Shown: positions 1 through 12,720 of the stretch, piece by piece
Numbering within the stretch: the stretch's first letter is position 1
How the letters are laid out: each line of letters opens with the position of its first letter
Source of the DNA: Spirodela intermedia
Taxonomy: Eukaryota > Streptophyta > Magnoliopsida > Alismatales > Araceae
NCBI GenBank assembly: GCA_902729315.2
Contig: LR746274.1
Location: 2,817,037 to 2,881,036 of the forward strand
Direction of reading: 5' to 3'
DNA: 64,000 nucleotides
Made by a program: the position numbers and the translations under genes
Notes under the pieces: generated by a model
Database searches by the model: none
Seen by the model: the letters and a program-made list of their open reading frames with translations, nothing else
What the model was told of the DNA's origin: nothing

Positions 1-694
1 TGTTGGAGGGATCCATTTGAATATCACTGGTCTCAGATAACGCAACCTCAAAAAATCTTTGAGACACCCAGAAGATGGATGGGATCTAAGTACCTTTCTG
101 ACATATTCGGAATTAATGCATGTTTTTCTGAGGAATTTCAGACCACTGATCACATAATTCAAAAGGTTGAAGGTCTCAGTGGTTGTCTTTACTAGGTCTC
201 ATACTAAATAACTAATATCTGTGGACCAGACTATTTAGGTTGGGCGGATCCGTTACTGCTGATGTTGAGTTTATTCCAAATTTAATTGGCTACACACATC
301 GGTATGATATTTATTGTAACATGTTTTCCTTTTCATTTTCTCCTGTGTTCTTGATCTCTGACAACTACTGACCAAGAAGATGAAGATAATGGAAGATATT
401 TTTTTGTGAGATGGGGGTATAATTTTCTGACTAAGAAAATAAAAAATGCTTCACCCAATTTTTTAAATATTTTTTTTTTCATGGACATCATTTTCGTGTT
501 TGATTGCTTCTGTTCATGTGGATTATCTATTTCATTGCTACAGGGGACCGCTTTTGGCGTTTTGGGTTCTGTTCTTCCTTTGGTCATGCGACAAGTTCTT
601 AAGAGTTTTTGCGTCTTTGCAGCTGTTGGTGGGATTGGCATCCTTTATGATTATTTATTGAAATGACCCTCCTGCAAATCGTTTTCTGATTCAG

Positions 695-1231
695 ATACCA
701 CTCCCCCTAAACAACGAATTAGAGACTTCTCCAAGGATTTTTATTCGGTCGGCTTTGTGCCTGGAGCAATTGTGTACTTCTCACATGATCTTCCAAGAGG
801 TTGCTCCTCTCTCTCTCTCTCTCTAACTATTTGTATGTATGAAGATGCTCAGCCTATCGCTTAGTGGGTTCGCATTGAATTGATATAATTTTCTCTGCCC
901 ATCACTTCGTATTGGTATTTTTGCTGCTGGTGTTCTTAATGATGTGAACTTCCGAACTATCCTCGTAGTTATGAAGGCAGAAAATATTTTCCTTGAATAA
1001 GTTGAAGAACATCGAGAACACTTTCCAGAGGCCGAAGGCGGAGGCGGAGACCTGGGGCCCTTCCTCCGCGAGGACATCCTCTCTCTGAATGGCATCGATC
1101 CCGCTCCCCAGACTGTCGACATCATTCAATCTGTCGCCGGGCCTGCCCCCCCAGAGCTCACCGCTGACCTCTCCACCGAGCTGAAGCCCTCCGAGAAGAA
1201 GCTGGGTAAGCCCAAGTGGCTCAAAATGTAA
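695..1231 (+). CDS. PUX1: PUX1-like plant UBX-domain protein, 3' end (last two exons)
   Basis: Exons 695-799 and 1002-1231, joined in phase 1 (donor gt at 800, acceptor ag ending 1001). The first exon encodes the end of the UBX fold: TTPPKQRIRDFSKDFYSVGF followed by VPGAIVYFSHDLP. The second encodes a linker with LREDILSLNG and the C-terminus KKLGKPKWLKM. This matches Arabidopsis PUX1, which ends KPKWFKM and has TTPPKKQ and NEEILSLKD at the same places. PUX1 is known to bind CDC48/p97 through its UBX region and to disassemble the hexamer. The N-terminal exons are not found between 1 and 694, so the window seems to open inside an intron. A (CT)n tract at 1344-1369 lies in the probable 3' UTR. 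Confidence 0.88.
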
Positions 1232-1333
1232 CTGTAGTAGAGCTCTCTGCTGACCATGCCAGATGGAGGAACGAGAGGAGAGAGGATGGGGGAATTTGTG
1301 TACAAAAGTAGAAGATCTTGGTCGGCTCTGCAG

Positions 1334-1369
<36 letters not shown>

Positions 1370-1832
1370 TCTTGTGTGGGCATTTGTTCTTCTTCTAGAA
1401 GCTTTTATCAGCTCCAATGTGTTTTTCTTTCCTCATCAGTAGGCATACACCATCTTGAAGCTCCGCCCTGTTGAAAACCACTTGTCTGATTCAATTGGAA
1501 GCAGTGTGCAGGGTTCCCTCGTTTGAACTAGTAATTGGACAAATTTAGTAAATAAATTGTTATAGGATGAATGTATTTTTTCATTTTAGATTTCGTTGAC
1601 AATATGATTCATGATCGTGTCCAATCCAATCTTGGCATGCATGTGGGTCCCAAGGGCCTGTAATGAATGAGTTTCATGGGGCCCCAGTACGTCGGTCTTA
1701 TCCGGGGAGAAGATTCCAGTTTTAGAAGGTCGCCGTTGGCGGGCCCTGCGGCGCACAAGACATCGCCGCCGCAAATTCAGTAGGCGACAGAAAGGTTCGT
1801 TTGCTCCCCGTTGACAATCACACCCAGAAGGA

Positions 1833-1881
<49 letters not shown>

Positions 1882-1882
<1 letters not shown>

Positions 1883-2082
1883 TGGCCGGGAACATCTCCG
1901 GAGGGATGACGTGGGCAGATCTGTGGGACAGCACCCCCGACAAGCCGTTGCCGGCGTCGGTGGCGGAGGATACGATGAAGGGAGAGGACGGCTGCAAGCG
2001 GAAGCAGCAGGGGGGGAAGAAGGCCAAAGCCGGACCTTTGCAGTGGGTTAAAGCCCTTTGCCAGAAGAAATCCCACAAGTGA
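1882..2082 (+). CDS. Small uncharacterised plant protein (66 aa)
   Basis: Single-exon ORF of 66 residues starting MAGNISGGMTWADLWDS and ending GPLQWVKALCQKKSHK. The ATG at 1882 is preferred over the upstream in-frame ATG at 1801 because the extension is only translated (GA)n. The TWADxWD start and the basic KKSHK end resemble, from memory, a family of short plant proteins of unknown function, so the call rests on that and on sensible codon composition. Lys-rich middle (residues 38-51), no signal peptide or membrane helix. A (GA)n run of about 45 nt directly precedes the ATG and a (CT)n run follows the stop, so the two ends of the mRNA are complementary. No function is proposed. Confidence 0.6.
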
Positions 2083-2139
2083 TCCCTCCTTCTCTCTCTC
2101 TCTCTCTCTCTCTCTAATGCCGATGATGGACTTCTTCAC

Positions 2140-5100
2140 GTAGAGGGGCCCCTTGACTTCCCAATTCGTAATTTGTACCTTCTTCCCAAGTCTAATTCTT
2201 TCTTTGGCACTGCTAACATGTTCTTATAACTTGCATGCATATCACCACATGCCCTTCATTAGCAAGCTTTACCATGGAAACTTGTGGGCATGATACACCA
2301 CTTGCCCTGGACTCATAGTCGGTGAGAATGGCACCACTTGACATGCATTATAAGACTATCTCCACTTCTTTTCCTACCTTCTCTTATGATCTCAAAATTT
2401 ATGTCAGTTAAGAATTCTCATTGAAGTTGTTTACAATTAGTATTGGAGCACAGATGACTCTTTGTGTTGTTCTTTACTATCCATGGGGAGTCACATTTTC
2501 CTGTTGATACATTTCTCATGGGGTCACTATGTTCATGACCATGAATGGACAAAAATCTCATCACAAGGACAAGATTTGTACTTGTTTGATCTTTATGACA
2601 AGTATTGATTACGTTTTATTTCCATATGTGAAAATATGGGTAATATCATAAACTTTGATGGTGACACCAAAATGTGTTCACTATTCCTTCACATGCTATT
2701 CTTATGGGCATGAGATTAGTCTTTGCATCTTGAGCATGTATGCTTGGTAACATGACAGTTTAAAACCTGAACAAGATATGGATAGAATGTCCAAATTTAC
2801 GAAATTTTCAAGAATTTTTGTGGACCATCTTTTGACATGGTGGTACATATAATAGAGAATAAAGATCTTAACAGTGGGCAATAGTGGACCTAATCAATTA
2901 TGGCAGGATATATGATAGATGACACCCATTAAACCTTACTAAGCATAAAGGGGGGATGATCGAATCTGAGCAGTTGCGGATGGGAGGTCTTATGGAGGAC
3001 AATGTAAAAGCTAAACAAAATCTCTAGTATCTACTTGAAACCATACTAGAGGAAAATTTTGAACGATTTAAAGTCACATTGGGTATCGTGGCTACAGAAT
3101 GAGCATATTTCTGGATCGGAGAGAATCGGTCAAGGTTCTAGACTTGTTTCAAAACCAAACACTATCTTGGGATGAGTTTGCTAATGGAGTCCAAGTGACT
3201 CATATGAATAGGATGGGGAAGCCTTCCCCTCGCAGTGTTATACCGAATAAGTTGAAAGAAGAAGACTATTTCTATGCCAATCCATAGGAATGTCTCTGTA
3301 ATCCCTAGTAAGTGATTATTGAGTTGGGCTAGGCAAGATTTCATATTATACATTAATATTTATTATTAAATTTACTAAAAAATAAAGTTACACATGGTGA
3401 TATGATAAACCATTGACAAACTAAGTATGTCTCTATTTTTTTTTATACTAAGTGTATTAAATGGAGAATGAGTGTTGTGAACGAGGTGTTGGACTGCTTA
3501 TGATGTTGCATGACATGGAGGTTAGCCATCTTTATGAGCTTGAACCTCTAACCTAGAGTTTGGGAAACACCTCCCTCTAATTTAATACCTTACTTTCCCT
3601 TTGCAAGTGATCCTCTTGCCATATGCAACCCAATGGGGTCCCATTTTGGTCAAAAGAATTAAGAAGGGGAGTAACTTGGCATCTAGAAATAATGGAATAA
3701 AAGAGGAAAATTCAAATGTGTACTACAAATTTGAAAGCACCATCATCTTCCTTTAAATATTTTAATATATATATATATATAATGAATACGATCTTTTATG
3801 GTTTCATTATTAATTTAATTTATAGAACATCATGTTATTAATTTCTCAAATTAAAGAATGTGATTTTCAATGTAATGTCATATAGACTTTTGCAGAAATT
3901 AGTCTATGACGTTGTATATGATTTATGTAACCTGAATTATTTCAAGATCTCAAGATAACATATGAGCTAGAATAATTAGAATAATAGGTTCTCTTATTTT
4001 AAACATTAAAGTCACTTTTTTTAAGCAATAAAGATAAGGACTTCAGTGGATATGAAAAATGAGAAAATAACAAAAAAGCTTATAAGTTACACGATTTTTG
4101 GTAGACAATCATAAACATATTTAAATGATTAAAAAATACCAATTTTTGTAATAACTTTTGTGCATCTTTGGCATGAGTTTGAAAATAAATGTTTTATAAT
4201 CAAAATCCAAGGTGAATTAAGGAAATATGATAAGAGTTGATATTACAAAGTTATAACACAATCTGAAAATAAAAGTTCTTATTTGTACAGAAGTATGATA
4301 CTACATGAAATTATTGATCATTGAAAAATCTATAAACTATGGAATTTCAGCATACATTTCGTTGAAGCAAAAGAATTAAAAAACTCTCTATTTTTTATGT
4401 GTTAAGGGGATTTTTTTTTGGAAGTATCAGTTGGGCCTATGAAGTTATTAAAAACCACTTAAATGTGAGATGATAGAGGCTTTAAAAGTTCAATTAGCAA
4501 ATATCTTGACACCTTCTTTATCAAGCTTATAAAGGTCATAGAGGCTTTATAAAGTTCAAATAATGAAAATCTTGACGCCTTCTCTATCAAGGTTATAAGG
4601 GTCATAAAGCTCTCAAGTTCCTCATCTAAGCTTGTTTGCATCTTTTCATCATATATGAGGTTTTTGAAGTTTGTTGATTTTGTCTTCATTATTTTGTACA
4701 ATCTTGCCAATGAACATAACTTTCTTGTTGTTCTAAACATTGAAGTCATTGTATGATGTTGTCAACTTTAAATTTTTTATATATGACAATTACTTAAGGA
4801 TAGGGTTTGATAATGATAATTTAGAAGATTTTAAAGTCATGAACTAATGAATGCACACTTTAATGTTGATAATCAAAAAAATATTTAAAAATATGGTGAT
4901 GATTACAAGCACGATTTATGTGTTTTAAAAGTTTTAGACCTAAGAGACGATAGAATGTGGCCAACATCTTGCTAACACCTCTATGAATTCATAACATTCT
5001 CTAGATTATTCTGGATAAATAGTTGGTAGCTAAGATCAGCCCACATGCTATGTTTCAGAAGACCTCCTACCCCACCCTAACCATTGAAAGATTACATTAT

Positions 5101-5680
5101 GTAGAATGGTGAGAACAGTTGTGATCCTTATACTAATAATAATAATAAAAAAAACTATGAATAGTAAGATTTTAACATTGGGTTCTTGATCATTGTAAAG
5201 CTTTTTTTGGTAATTTATGGACAACATAGAATCTCCATGACAATAAGTAAATCCTAATGCCAAATAAATCGTATATTTTCCTAGATAATCATCTAATCTA
5301 ATTATAGTCAATATTGATGTGACATTTATTTTTTATGAAAAATATATATTGGGTTTTTAATGACAAATGTCGGCTAAGAACTTGCCAGCGATGTGAAGTT
5401 ATTAACAATGAAAAAAAGGAGAGCACTTTTGATGTTTTCCCCCATCTCATGGACAGATGTTCTATGCGAAATAAATAAATTATTGGTAAAAATGTAAAAA
5501 TAATTATGAAAAGTACTATTTAAAATCTTTTTTTAAAAAATAAGGGTAAATACTTTTTTGCACTTCACGAACTCCTTCGTGGCGTATTTAAATATTTTTT
5601 AAATAAGGGTAACTAATTTACGTAGTAAAGATACCGATTTAAAATTATTAAAGTTTATATAAATATCAGTCAGAAATTCC
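2140..5680. other. AT-rich spacer without a recognisable gene
   Basis: No exon series or known domain is visible on either strand. Short ORFs such as 3099-3287 (62 codons) and 5048-5311 (minus) have no family features. The only clear structure is a short tandem duplication at 4476-4606. It may hold decayed transposon sequence, but I see no terminal repeats or conserved polyprotein motifs. Confidence 0.6.
4476..4606. repeat. Two-copy tandem repeat, period about 65 bp
   Basis: Copies 4476-4540 and 4541-4606 both begin gaggcttta and end aggtcata or gggtcata, with a shared middle containing cttgac, ccttct and tatcaag. Divergence is substantial, so the duplication is old. It lies in the gene-poor spacer. 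Confidence 0.7.
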
Positions 5681-5756
5681 TCATTTAGAAAATCCCCCTT
5701 GGACTAAATAGGGGCTTGCGTACAGAGACCCACCAGCATTCTTCGACACCTGAAAG

Positions 5757-6098
5757 ATGGCCCTTTTGAAGGTAGATATAAGCAGCCAGTTGGATCCCAG
5801 GGCTGCTCTTACGCTGAACTCCTTTCCCTTACATTTCCTCTCCCCAGTCTTTGGAGGTTCTCGGAGGTGGAACTGCGCCCTCCCCAGCCCAGAAATCCTC
5901 AAGCACCGGGAATTGCCATTCTCTATCTTTCTTACTTTCTGTGTTTCTCCTCCTCTTCTCCTGGTGCGACAGTCGCGCAGAAGTACACAGCAGAGCAGAC
6001 TTCCATCTGAGGCTCTCCCGGCTCCCTTAAATCGGGGTCATGGGTTTCCTCCCCTTTCATCCTCTCCCCTCTCTACCTTCCTCCCACTCTCTCTGTGA
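5757..6098 (+). other. Upstream ORF (113 codons) in the probable GT-1 leader
   Basis: This stretch lies just ahead of the GT-1 gene and is open for 113 codons beginning MALLKVDISSQLDP. It is C/T-rich, as 5' leaders in this window are. It shows no known domain. It could be an upstream ORF of the GT-1 mRNA, a separate small gene, or chance. A second open stretch at 6095-6289 is in frame with GT-1 and could give a 65-residue N-terminal extension through ATG 6095 or ATG 6197. Confidence 0.3.
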
Positions 6099-6289
6099 CA
6101 TTGCGCTCTGAGTCTCGCCCTCCCTTTCGCCATCCGAGATATGGGCTGTTGCCTCCTCTCTTGCCGCGTCGATTCCCAAAATTGCAGGTCTTTCAGATGT
6201 CGATGCTCACTATAGACCAATTTCTCTCCCCCCTTAGACAAGAGGAAGACGAGGAGGCAGTGACTGCTAGAGGGGCGAGGAGTACGGCC

Positions 6290-9200
6290 ATGTATTTGCC
6301 CGACAAGCCACGGTCGGTGGACTACTACAAGGAAGAAGGGCGGAGTATTATGATGGAGGTGGTCGGCAACAACCCAGTTCCGCAGCAGCAGCAGCAACCG
6401 CAGATGATTCCAGCTGAGAGCAGCGGAGAGGACCACGAGATGAAGGCCCCGAAGAAGCGGGCCGAGACGTGGATCCAGGATGAGACTCGTAGCCTCGTCG
6501 CTCTACGCCGGGAGATGGACGGGCTCTTCAACACCTCCAAGTCCAACAAGCATCTGTGGGAGCAGATTTCGGCCAAGATGAGGGAGAAGGGCTTCGACCG
6601 CTCCCCTACTATGTGCACCGACAAGTGGAGGAATCTGCTCAAGGAGTTTAAGAAGGCGAAGCAGCAGGTCAGGGCTGGAGGTGGGGCCTCGAAGATGTCC
6701 TGCTACAAGGAAATCGATGAGCTGCTGAAGGACAGGAACAAGAACGATGGCGGCGGTGGGGTGGGTCATTACAAGAGTCCCACGCCCTCTGCCAAGGTTG
6801 ATTCCTACCTGCAATTCTCCGAAAAAGGTACCCCAGAGAGGTCCACGGGACATTGAATACAGGTTTTGGTGTTTCCTAGGTAGAATGAGGTTCCTGAATC
6901 ATGGCTTTTATTTCATAAGGTCTTAAGCTTTTGAAACTATGAGTAATGTTTGAAGGCGTTGAATTGTGCCCAGTGAGGGTGCTTATTCTCAGTGAGCTGT
7001 CTTTTATTATTCAATCAGTACATTAATTGACTCCATTATCCTAACTTTTGTTTCTAGCGTACCGTAAACCACGAAAATCCAATTCATTTCTCTTTTCATC
7101 AGTTTTTTTTTTCCAGGTTCATATCATTATGCATCTAAATATATAGAGTGGACTAGTAGGAACGGATTTGGGACCGTGTGGATGATAATGGTTATCTGTA
7201 GTGGATATGCTATGTTTGCTGGTTTCTGACCTTCATGTACTCCTTCAGTAGGTTTCCATGCATCCCTTTCTCTCTTGAACGACCATACAATATGAATCAA
7301 TCTTCATGTTCATTGTATCTTGAACGGTCGCTATTTTTGATGTGTTTTTTCTAGTTTTTCTCTCTTCTCTGTTATTAACTCTCACGAGACTTTGGTGTGT
7401 TCTGTCGAATTAGGTCTTGAAGACACCGGCATGCCATTTGGGTCTGTTGAAGGTACCAACTTTCTGGTTTGATAATGCCCTCTTTAGTATTAACTTTCTT
7501 TGGGACATAAATTTTGATTCAGTGATGCCCTTTTTGTACGAATTCTCTTGGGTTCTAAGGCTCATTTTTTTAAGGAAATACCAGCAATTTCTTCTATACC
7601 CGATTTTTTTTGTCCAACTTTACTCTTAAACTGCCTCATATTTTCAGTTTCTTGAATAATCCTAATATGCAATAAGATTCTTTGAATTGAATGTATACTG
7701 TTCATAATCTTCATTCAGTTATTGTATTATTCCGTGATTGGCGTAAACTGCATGATGTTGAAGTATGCTGGAACTGCATGATGTTTATTTTCACGCGTAA
7801 AAAAGTAGGTTTGGGTATCAAATTTGGCCATTGTACCAATTGCGCACATCTTTTGATTTCCTTGTATGATTTTCATCCTGTAGAAACTAATGATGTTGCT
7901 TGCAACTAGTGAAACCTTCACTCAAATATGGATTTCGTTCTCTGTTAACTCAAATGGCATTTACCAGTGGTTACAGGATACGGTCTCTTGAATCCCCAGA
8001 GTATTCTTTTCTCACATGTCAGATCCTCCGAGTATGGGATCTTTATTTTTTTTTCCAACGTCCTTTCCCACTAGAAGAAAGAAACATGAATATAATCCAT
8101 GTGCTGTTGACTGATTGACCACTCTTTTTGCAGCCCAGCACGTTCAAGGGTTCTCCGATATCATGGTTCCCTGGCTTCTGTGAAAAGAGTCACCATATCT
8201 TTGATAATATGTAGGCACGAAAATTGGGTTAATAAACGGGGAGATTGTAGCCCAAGATACTGCCGATCCTCTCTTTGGTACCTGGCTGCACTAACACAGT
8301 ATCATCATCTCCTGGCTTACTAACTCTATTTGGGGTGAATTCCCGGAAACAATTTCGAGGAGGAAGACTGGTACAGATGAGTGGCTGTTACTGGGAAAGA
8401 CGCTTAGAGGAAAACAAGGTGCTATCTATGTCTTCTAAACCAGTGATAGTCACTGGCTCAAGAAATGGGAATCTGTCTATGTCAAGAGAGAAGATTTTGG
8501 CCGTCACTCCATGTATGATTGCAATTTTGTGGAAAGATCATAGGAAGTTTTTTGAAGCACATTATGAGCAGCCTCGTGCTTCAAATTACCGGGTGTGGAC
8601 TAAAAGGGTGAGAACACAAGCCCACAGATGCAATGTGGATCAGCTCGGGTGTACTGCAAAGTGCTGGGTGGAGAAGGAAGCGAGTGGCCACATATACACG
8701 TCTGTCGAAATTAATGAACAGGGGAGTCTGCTACTTTCATCACCTTTGTTTTATCAAGGTGAGGAATTGGATTAACTAGGAGAAATTAAGTCTGTAAAGG
8801 CATAAAATGACTGCAGAAAAAGAATCACCATGTTTAGGGCTTTTACCAGTTCTATTGAAAGAAAGATCTCTTGAATTTTAAAAATGGGAAGTAAGACGGG
8901 GCAAATAAGAGGAAACGTCAGGTCGGCTCTGGCTAACAGTGGCACTTGTTTCTTCTCTGCTGGAGGAGGTTTTATGAGCTCTACCATGCATGCTCTTCTA
9001 AAACAGCCCTCAATGACGTCGCATATATACTAAAGATTATTTCACATTTGTACCATCCTCGTCCAATCTATCAGGCACCCCTATTTTGGTGTTTAGTGAA
9101 AATTTCTTTGAGTTTCTGCTGGGTCCTCGATATTTGTGCCATTTGATTATGTGACTATCATCCCTTAATTGTTATCTTTCAGCCCCTTTATCTAAAGATC

Positions 9201-10996
9201 GGACAAAATGGCTGCTGACTATGGTTGAAAGTCTCTGTTGTTGTAAAGGGAAATTTAAAGTCAATAGATAATCCCATCTTCAGTCCCTTAAATTATTACC
9301 TTATCTCCATATCTTATTTCTTTTACTAACATGGGTACATAATGAACATTTCTTGTGACCGTTCCTAGTCACTGAGCCTTATTTCCTATGGCTTGAAGAT
9401 GAGGCAATTGATCGAGACTGGCTTTGGATAGGGATTACTCCATTGCTTTAAGACAAGAATGAATGCATCTATGCATTCTTGCTCTAGCGGAGATTTAGGT
9501 TGCCAGATTGACGAGACCCATCTATTGCATTCACATCTTGGACTTACTTTTTTACTCCTTTGGGAGTCTTTCAGTCATCCCTATTCGGTTGACTGAGTCA
9601 TTAGTACCCTGAGTTCCCAATGTTGGATAACAGACTAAATTTAAAGCCGGTCTCTACGGGGACTTTGGACAAAATTTGTTAAATGCATAAGATAGTAATC
9701 GACTATTACTAACTGGTAGTTGTGAGACAAATCTTAACCATGGCATCCTTTTAAGACTTTAGCTCGAGTTTGTCTAATGTTATGGTGATCCACCATGGAA
9801 ATAGTTAAATTATCTGTTCGAGAAATAGCTCGAGTTTGACTAATGCGATGATGATCCACCATAGAAATAGTCAAATTATCTGTTCAGGTTTTGAATGGTG
9901 TCAAATTTCCTGAGGAATGAATTTGTCTATTGGCAGTTCCTTGGATGGAGTCCAACCTGATCCCTCTCAAAATTGAAACGGAAATGAAAATAAAAATTTG
10001 AATGATAATCTGACAACCTTCCTTGAATCGACAAGGTTTATGAATGTTCTGAGATTTTTTTGCTCTCTGTTTCACCATAGAGGAGAGAGGAAGGAAATCT
10101 TCACTGCTTCACTGGTTAAGATCCGCCGTCACTTTCCACCACTCATTTTCACCACCGGTCTTCCCTTCCCAAGGAATAGGGGTTGGGATGCTCCAAGACT
10201 TAATAATGCATCTTAAATTATCAATATAAATGTTCAACTAGGAATTTATATTTTTTTAGTTCTTGCCACTGTACTGGACTGAAGAACACACCTTGAATCT
10301 GTCAGTTGTGATGGCTTCGGTTCTCCTTTGTGACACTCGCTTCTGTGGATGCTTGGGAGGCAAATTCGACCAATTTGCCTTGCTAGAAGGGAGGGAAGCT
10401 CTGTTATGTTATCACTCGCTGGAGCACCTTGTGCTCTGAAACCAAACTATTACTTGCTGCAACATATGAATAGTGACACGTCCAGAAGAACATCAACTGG
10501 TACTGATCTGGCATGTTGGTTCATGATAAGGATATGATCTCCACTGATTGCAACTCGGTGGGATGATGTGAATTTTAGTGAAGAACAGATAAGTGACCTA
10601 ATTAGTCACAATGTGATGGTGTATCATCACATCCGGGTCATCAAATTCCCAACCAGTTTTCTTTTCTATTTTTTTTTTTTGGGTTCATAACACAACGCTG
10701 TTCGAGAAATGCTTGAATGACACAACATTTTGTATCCTATTCTCATCTGGTAGTTGACTTCTGTGCATGACATGAAAGCCATGCTGCCTTCTGTGCGCCA
10801 TGAAGGTTTCTAACACTCTGAAATATCAGCTTTGCACGCTTTCTTGATGCTTTTTGAACTGGCCCCTTTTAATCTTCTCAAAGGGACGTAGGCAGAAGTA
10901 TCAGAACTGTTCAACTTTACTATTTTCCTGGAGTTATCTCAGTTTATTTTATTTACCAGGCGCATTGTGTGTCCCTGTTGTGTAGAACCATAGTTT

Positions 10997-11032
<36 letters not shown>

Positions 11033-12109
11033 TGTCTATTTTATGGCATTCAGCTCGATCGGCGCTCAACATGGATAGGCACTCTGACAATGACGGGCTT
11101 CCTCTTGCCATAACGGTGGCTGATGCAGTCGGAGCCAACGGTGTCCCACCTTGGAACTGGAGAGATGCTAGTGGGCTCGGTGAAGACCCTCCCTCCTTGG
11201 AAACTTCCGTAGCTTAATCTCTTCCATGGCCAATCCTTGCGAGGCCATCTCTCATCTTAGCCAGCTGCGCGGGCTGAGACGATTCACTGGGTGCATCAAA
11301 GCAGCCGCCTTTTTATGTTTATTTTGCGTATAATCGAAGCTTCTGATCTCCCTGTCTCGATTCACAGGTGGGCAAAATAATGCCTCGTATAGTGGGCGGG
11401 TGATTCTGGTCAAGCTGGGGGACTACACGAGGAAGATCGGCATCGATGCCAGCGCTGAGGCCATCAAGGAGGCCATAAAGTCTGCATTTGGGCTCCGGAC
11501 AAGAAGGGCCTTCTGGCTCGAGGACGAAGACGAGGTTGTCCGAAGCCTCGACAGGGACATGCCACTGGGGACCTACAATCTTCGTCTCGACGAAGGTAAA
11601 GTCTGCTTCATTTTCTTCGTTTTTCTAAAAAAAATCTCTTCTTTTGGGCTCATTTCCGCTTTCTTATTATCTTTATATAATCCCATCTTTGTTGGGTTTT
11701 CCTTTCTATTCCATTTCATTTCCTCGTATGGCCTGAAATCGTCTGAAATCATATGAACCCAACTACTCGTATGCCCAAGAACCAGCTGATCCTGAAGAAC
11801 ATCTGATTACCATATTTGGTCGCATTGGGGGGGCACATGTGTATGGTTTTTATCTGCCCTTGATTGCTATTTTTGACCAAATCAATCCCCTCAGGTCTGA
11901 CGATCAAGGTCTGCGTCTACGACGAGACCGACCGGCTGCAAGTCCACACGGAGGAGAAGACCCTGTACACAGAGGAAGACTTCCACGAGTTCCTCAGCCG
12001 CCGCGGCTGGACCGGGCTCAGGGAGTACGGTGGCTTCAGGACCGTTGACAGTCTGGTGGAGCTCCGCCAGGACATCGTCTACCAGGGCGTGAGGCTTCTC
12101 AGTGAGTGA
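6290..12109 (+). CDS. GT-1: GT-1 trihelix transcription factor (381 aa, five exons)
   Basis: Exons 6290-6827, 7414-7452, 11054-11179, 11368-11595 and 11895-12109, all joined in phase 1, give exactly 382 codons. The start [16 protein letters not shown] aligns with Arabidopsis GT-1 (406 aa, MFISDKSRPTDFYKD). Residues about 54-126 form the trihelix DNA-binding domain with its three tryptophans ([23 protein letters not shown]). A short poly-Gln run precedes it. The C-terminal half ([36 protein letters not shown]) is the conserved GT-1/GT-4 oligomerisation and activation region. GT-1 proteins bind GT elements (GGTTAA type) of light-responsive promoters in the nucleus. The exon 3 donor was set at 11180 because only that phase fits exon 4. 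Intron 2 is 3.6 kb. Exons 3-5 lie inside a segmental duplication whose other copy has lost them. Confidence 0.95.
8275..8775 (+). other. Unidentified 166-codon ORF inside GT-1 intron 2
   Basis: Long open frame for this base composition, starting [14 protein letters not shown] and ending YQGEELD. It is not in the GT-1 exon order and no family is recognised. The Cys- and Trp-containing stretch [15 protein letters not shown] is not a motif I know. It may be a decayed transposon or gene fragment, or chance. No start context or promoter is convincing. Confidence 0.2.
9761..9893. repeat. 66-bp tandem duplication in GT-1 intron 2
   Basis: Copies 9761-9826 and 9827-9893 both start agctcgagtttg and carry gatccaccat and aaattatctgttc. 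Only a few substitutions separate them. It is intronic, and no coding consequence is visible. Confidence 0.85.
10999..11029. repeat. (TA)n microsatellite before GT-1 exon 3
   Basis: About fifteen TA units end roughly 25 nt upstream of the 3' splice site of GT-1 exon 3 (11054), in the place normally held by the branch point and polypyrimidine tract. Confidence 0.95.
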
Positions 12110-12720
12110 GGAGCTCCGGCGGCGCCACCCGCCAGGATGATCAATACAGGGGCCGAGTAGTCAACCAATCACCCATTCATGATGGCTTCAAGAAGATAGA
12201 TGGCCGTGTATAGACAGACTCCCCCATGGGAAGAGCTTCCTTGGAGAATTGGATGTGGGCCCGACTGGTCAACGCATGTAAATATGATGCACTTTTAAGG
12301 TCCTTAGCCAGTTATTTTTGGAAGATCTATGCTTTGGAGAATGTTTTTCTTTTATATTTATAAATATAGTATCATGCTTATGTTCAGAAGCGTTGACCAA
12401 CCTGACTCACTGACATGTGAGGCAGGGGGCCGCCCAATCACCCATTCATGATGGATTCAAGAAGACAGATGGGAAGAGCTTCCTTGGAGAATTAGATGTG
12501 GACCCGACTAGTCAACGCATGTAAATATGATGCATTTTAAGGTCCTTAGCCAGTTATTTTTGGAAGATCTATGCTGTGTTGAATATATATATATATATAT
12601 ATTTATAATATGGTATCATGGTTATATTCAGAAGCATTGACCAACCTGGATCACCAATATCTGAGCCAGAGGGGGGAGGGGATAGAATCTGACTGAATCT
12701 CGATAATGTTCGGTCCAAAA
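12110..12720. repeat. GT-1 3' flank with two 268-bp direct repeats
   Basis: The block beginning aatcacccattcatgatgg at 12167 recurs at 12435. Each copy holds gtcaacgcatgtaaatatga, ccttagccagttatttttgg and a gcgttgaccaacct or gcattgaccaacct end. Both contain TTGAC cores. Two further, more diverged copies lie at 17040-17200 and 17203-17465 in the right duplication unit. The GT-1 3' UTR and polyadenylation site probably fall in the first copy, but no single polyA signal is decisive. Confidence 0.8.

Noticed and set aside
406-666. 86-codon ORF with a hydrophobic C-terminal half near the window start
   Set aside because: It cannot be spliced in frame to the PUX1 exons and corresponds to no part of PUX1; it lies where an intron is expected.
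902-1417. 171-codon minus-strand ORF
   Set aside because: It is the shadow of the PUX1 last exon extended through a translated (CT)n repeat.
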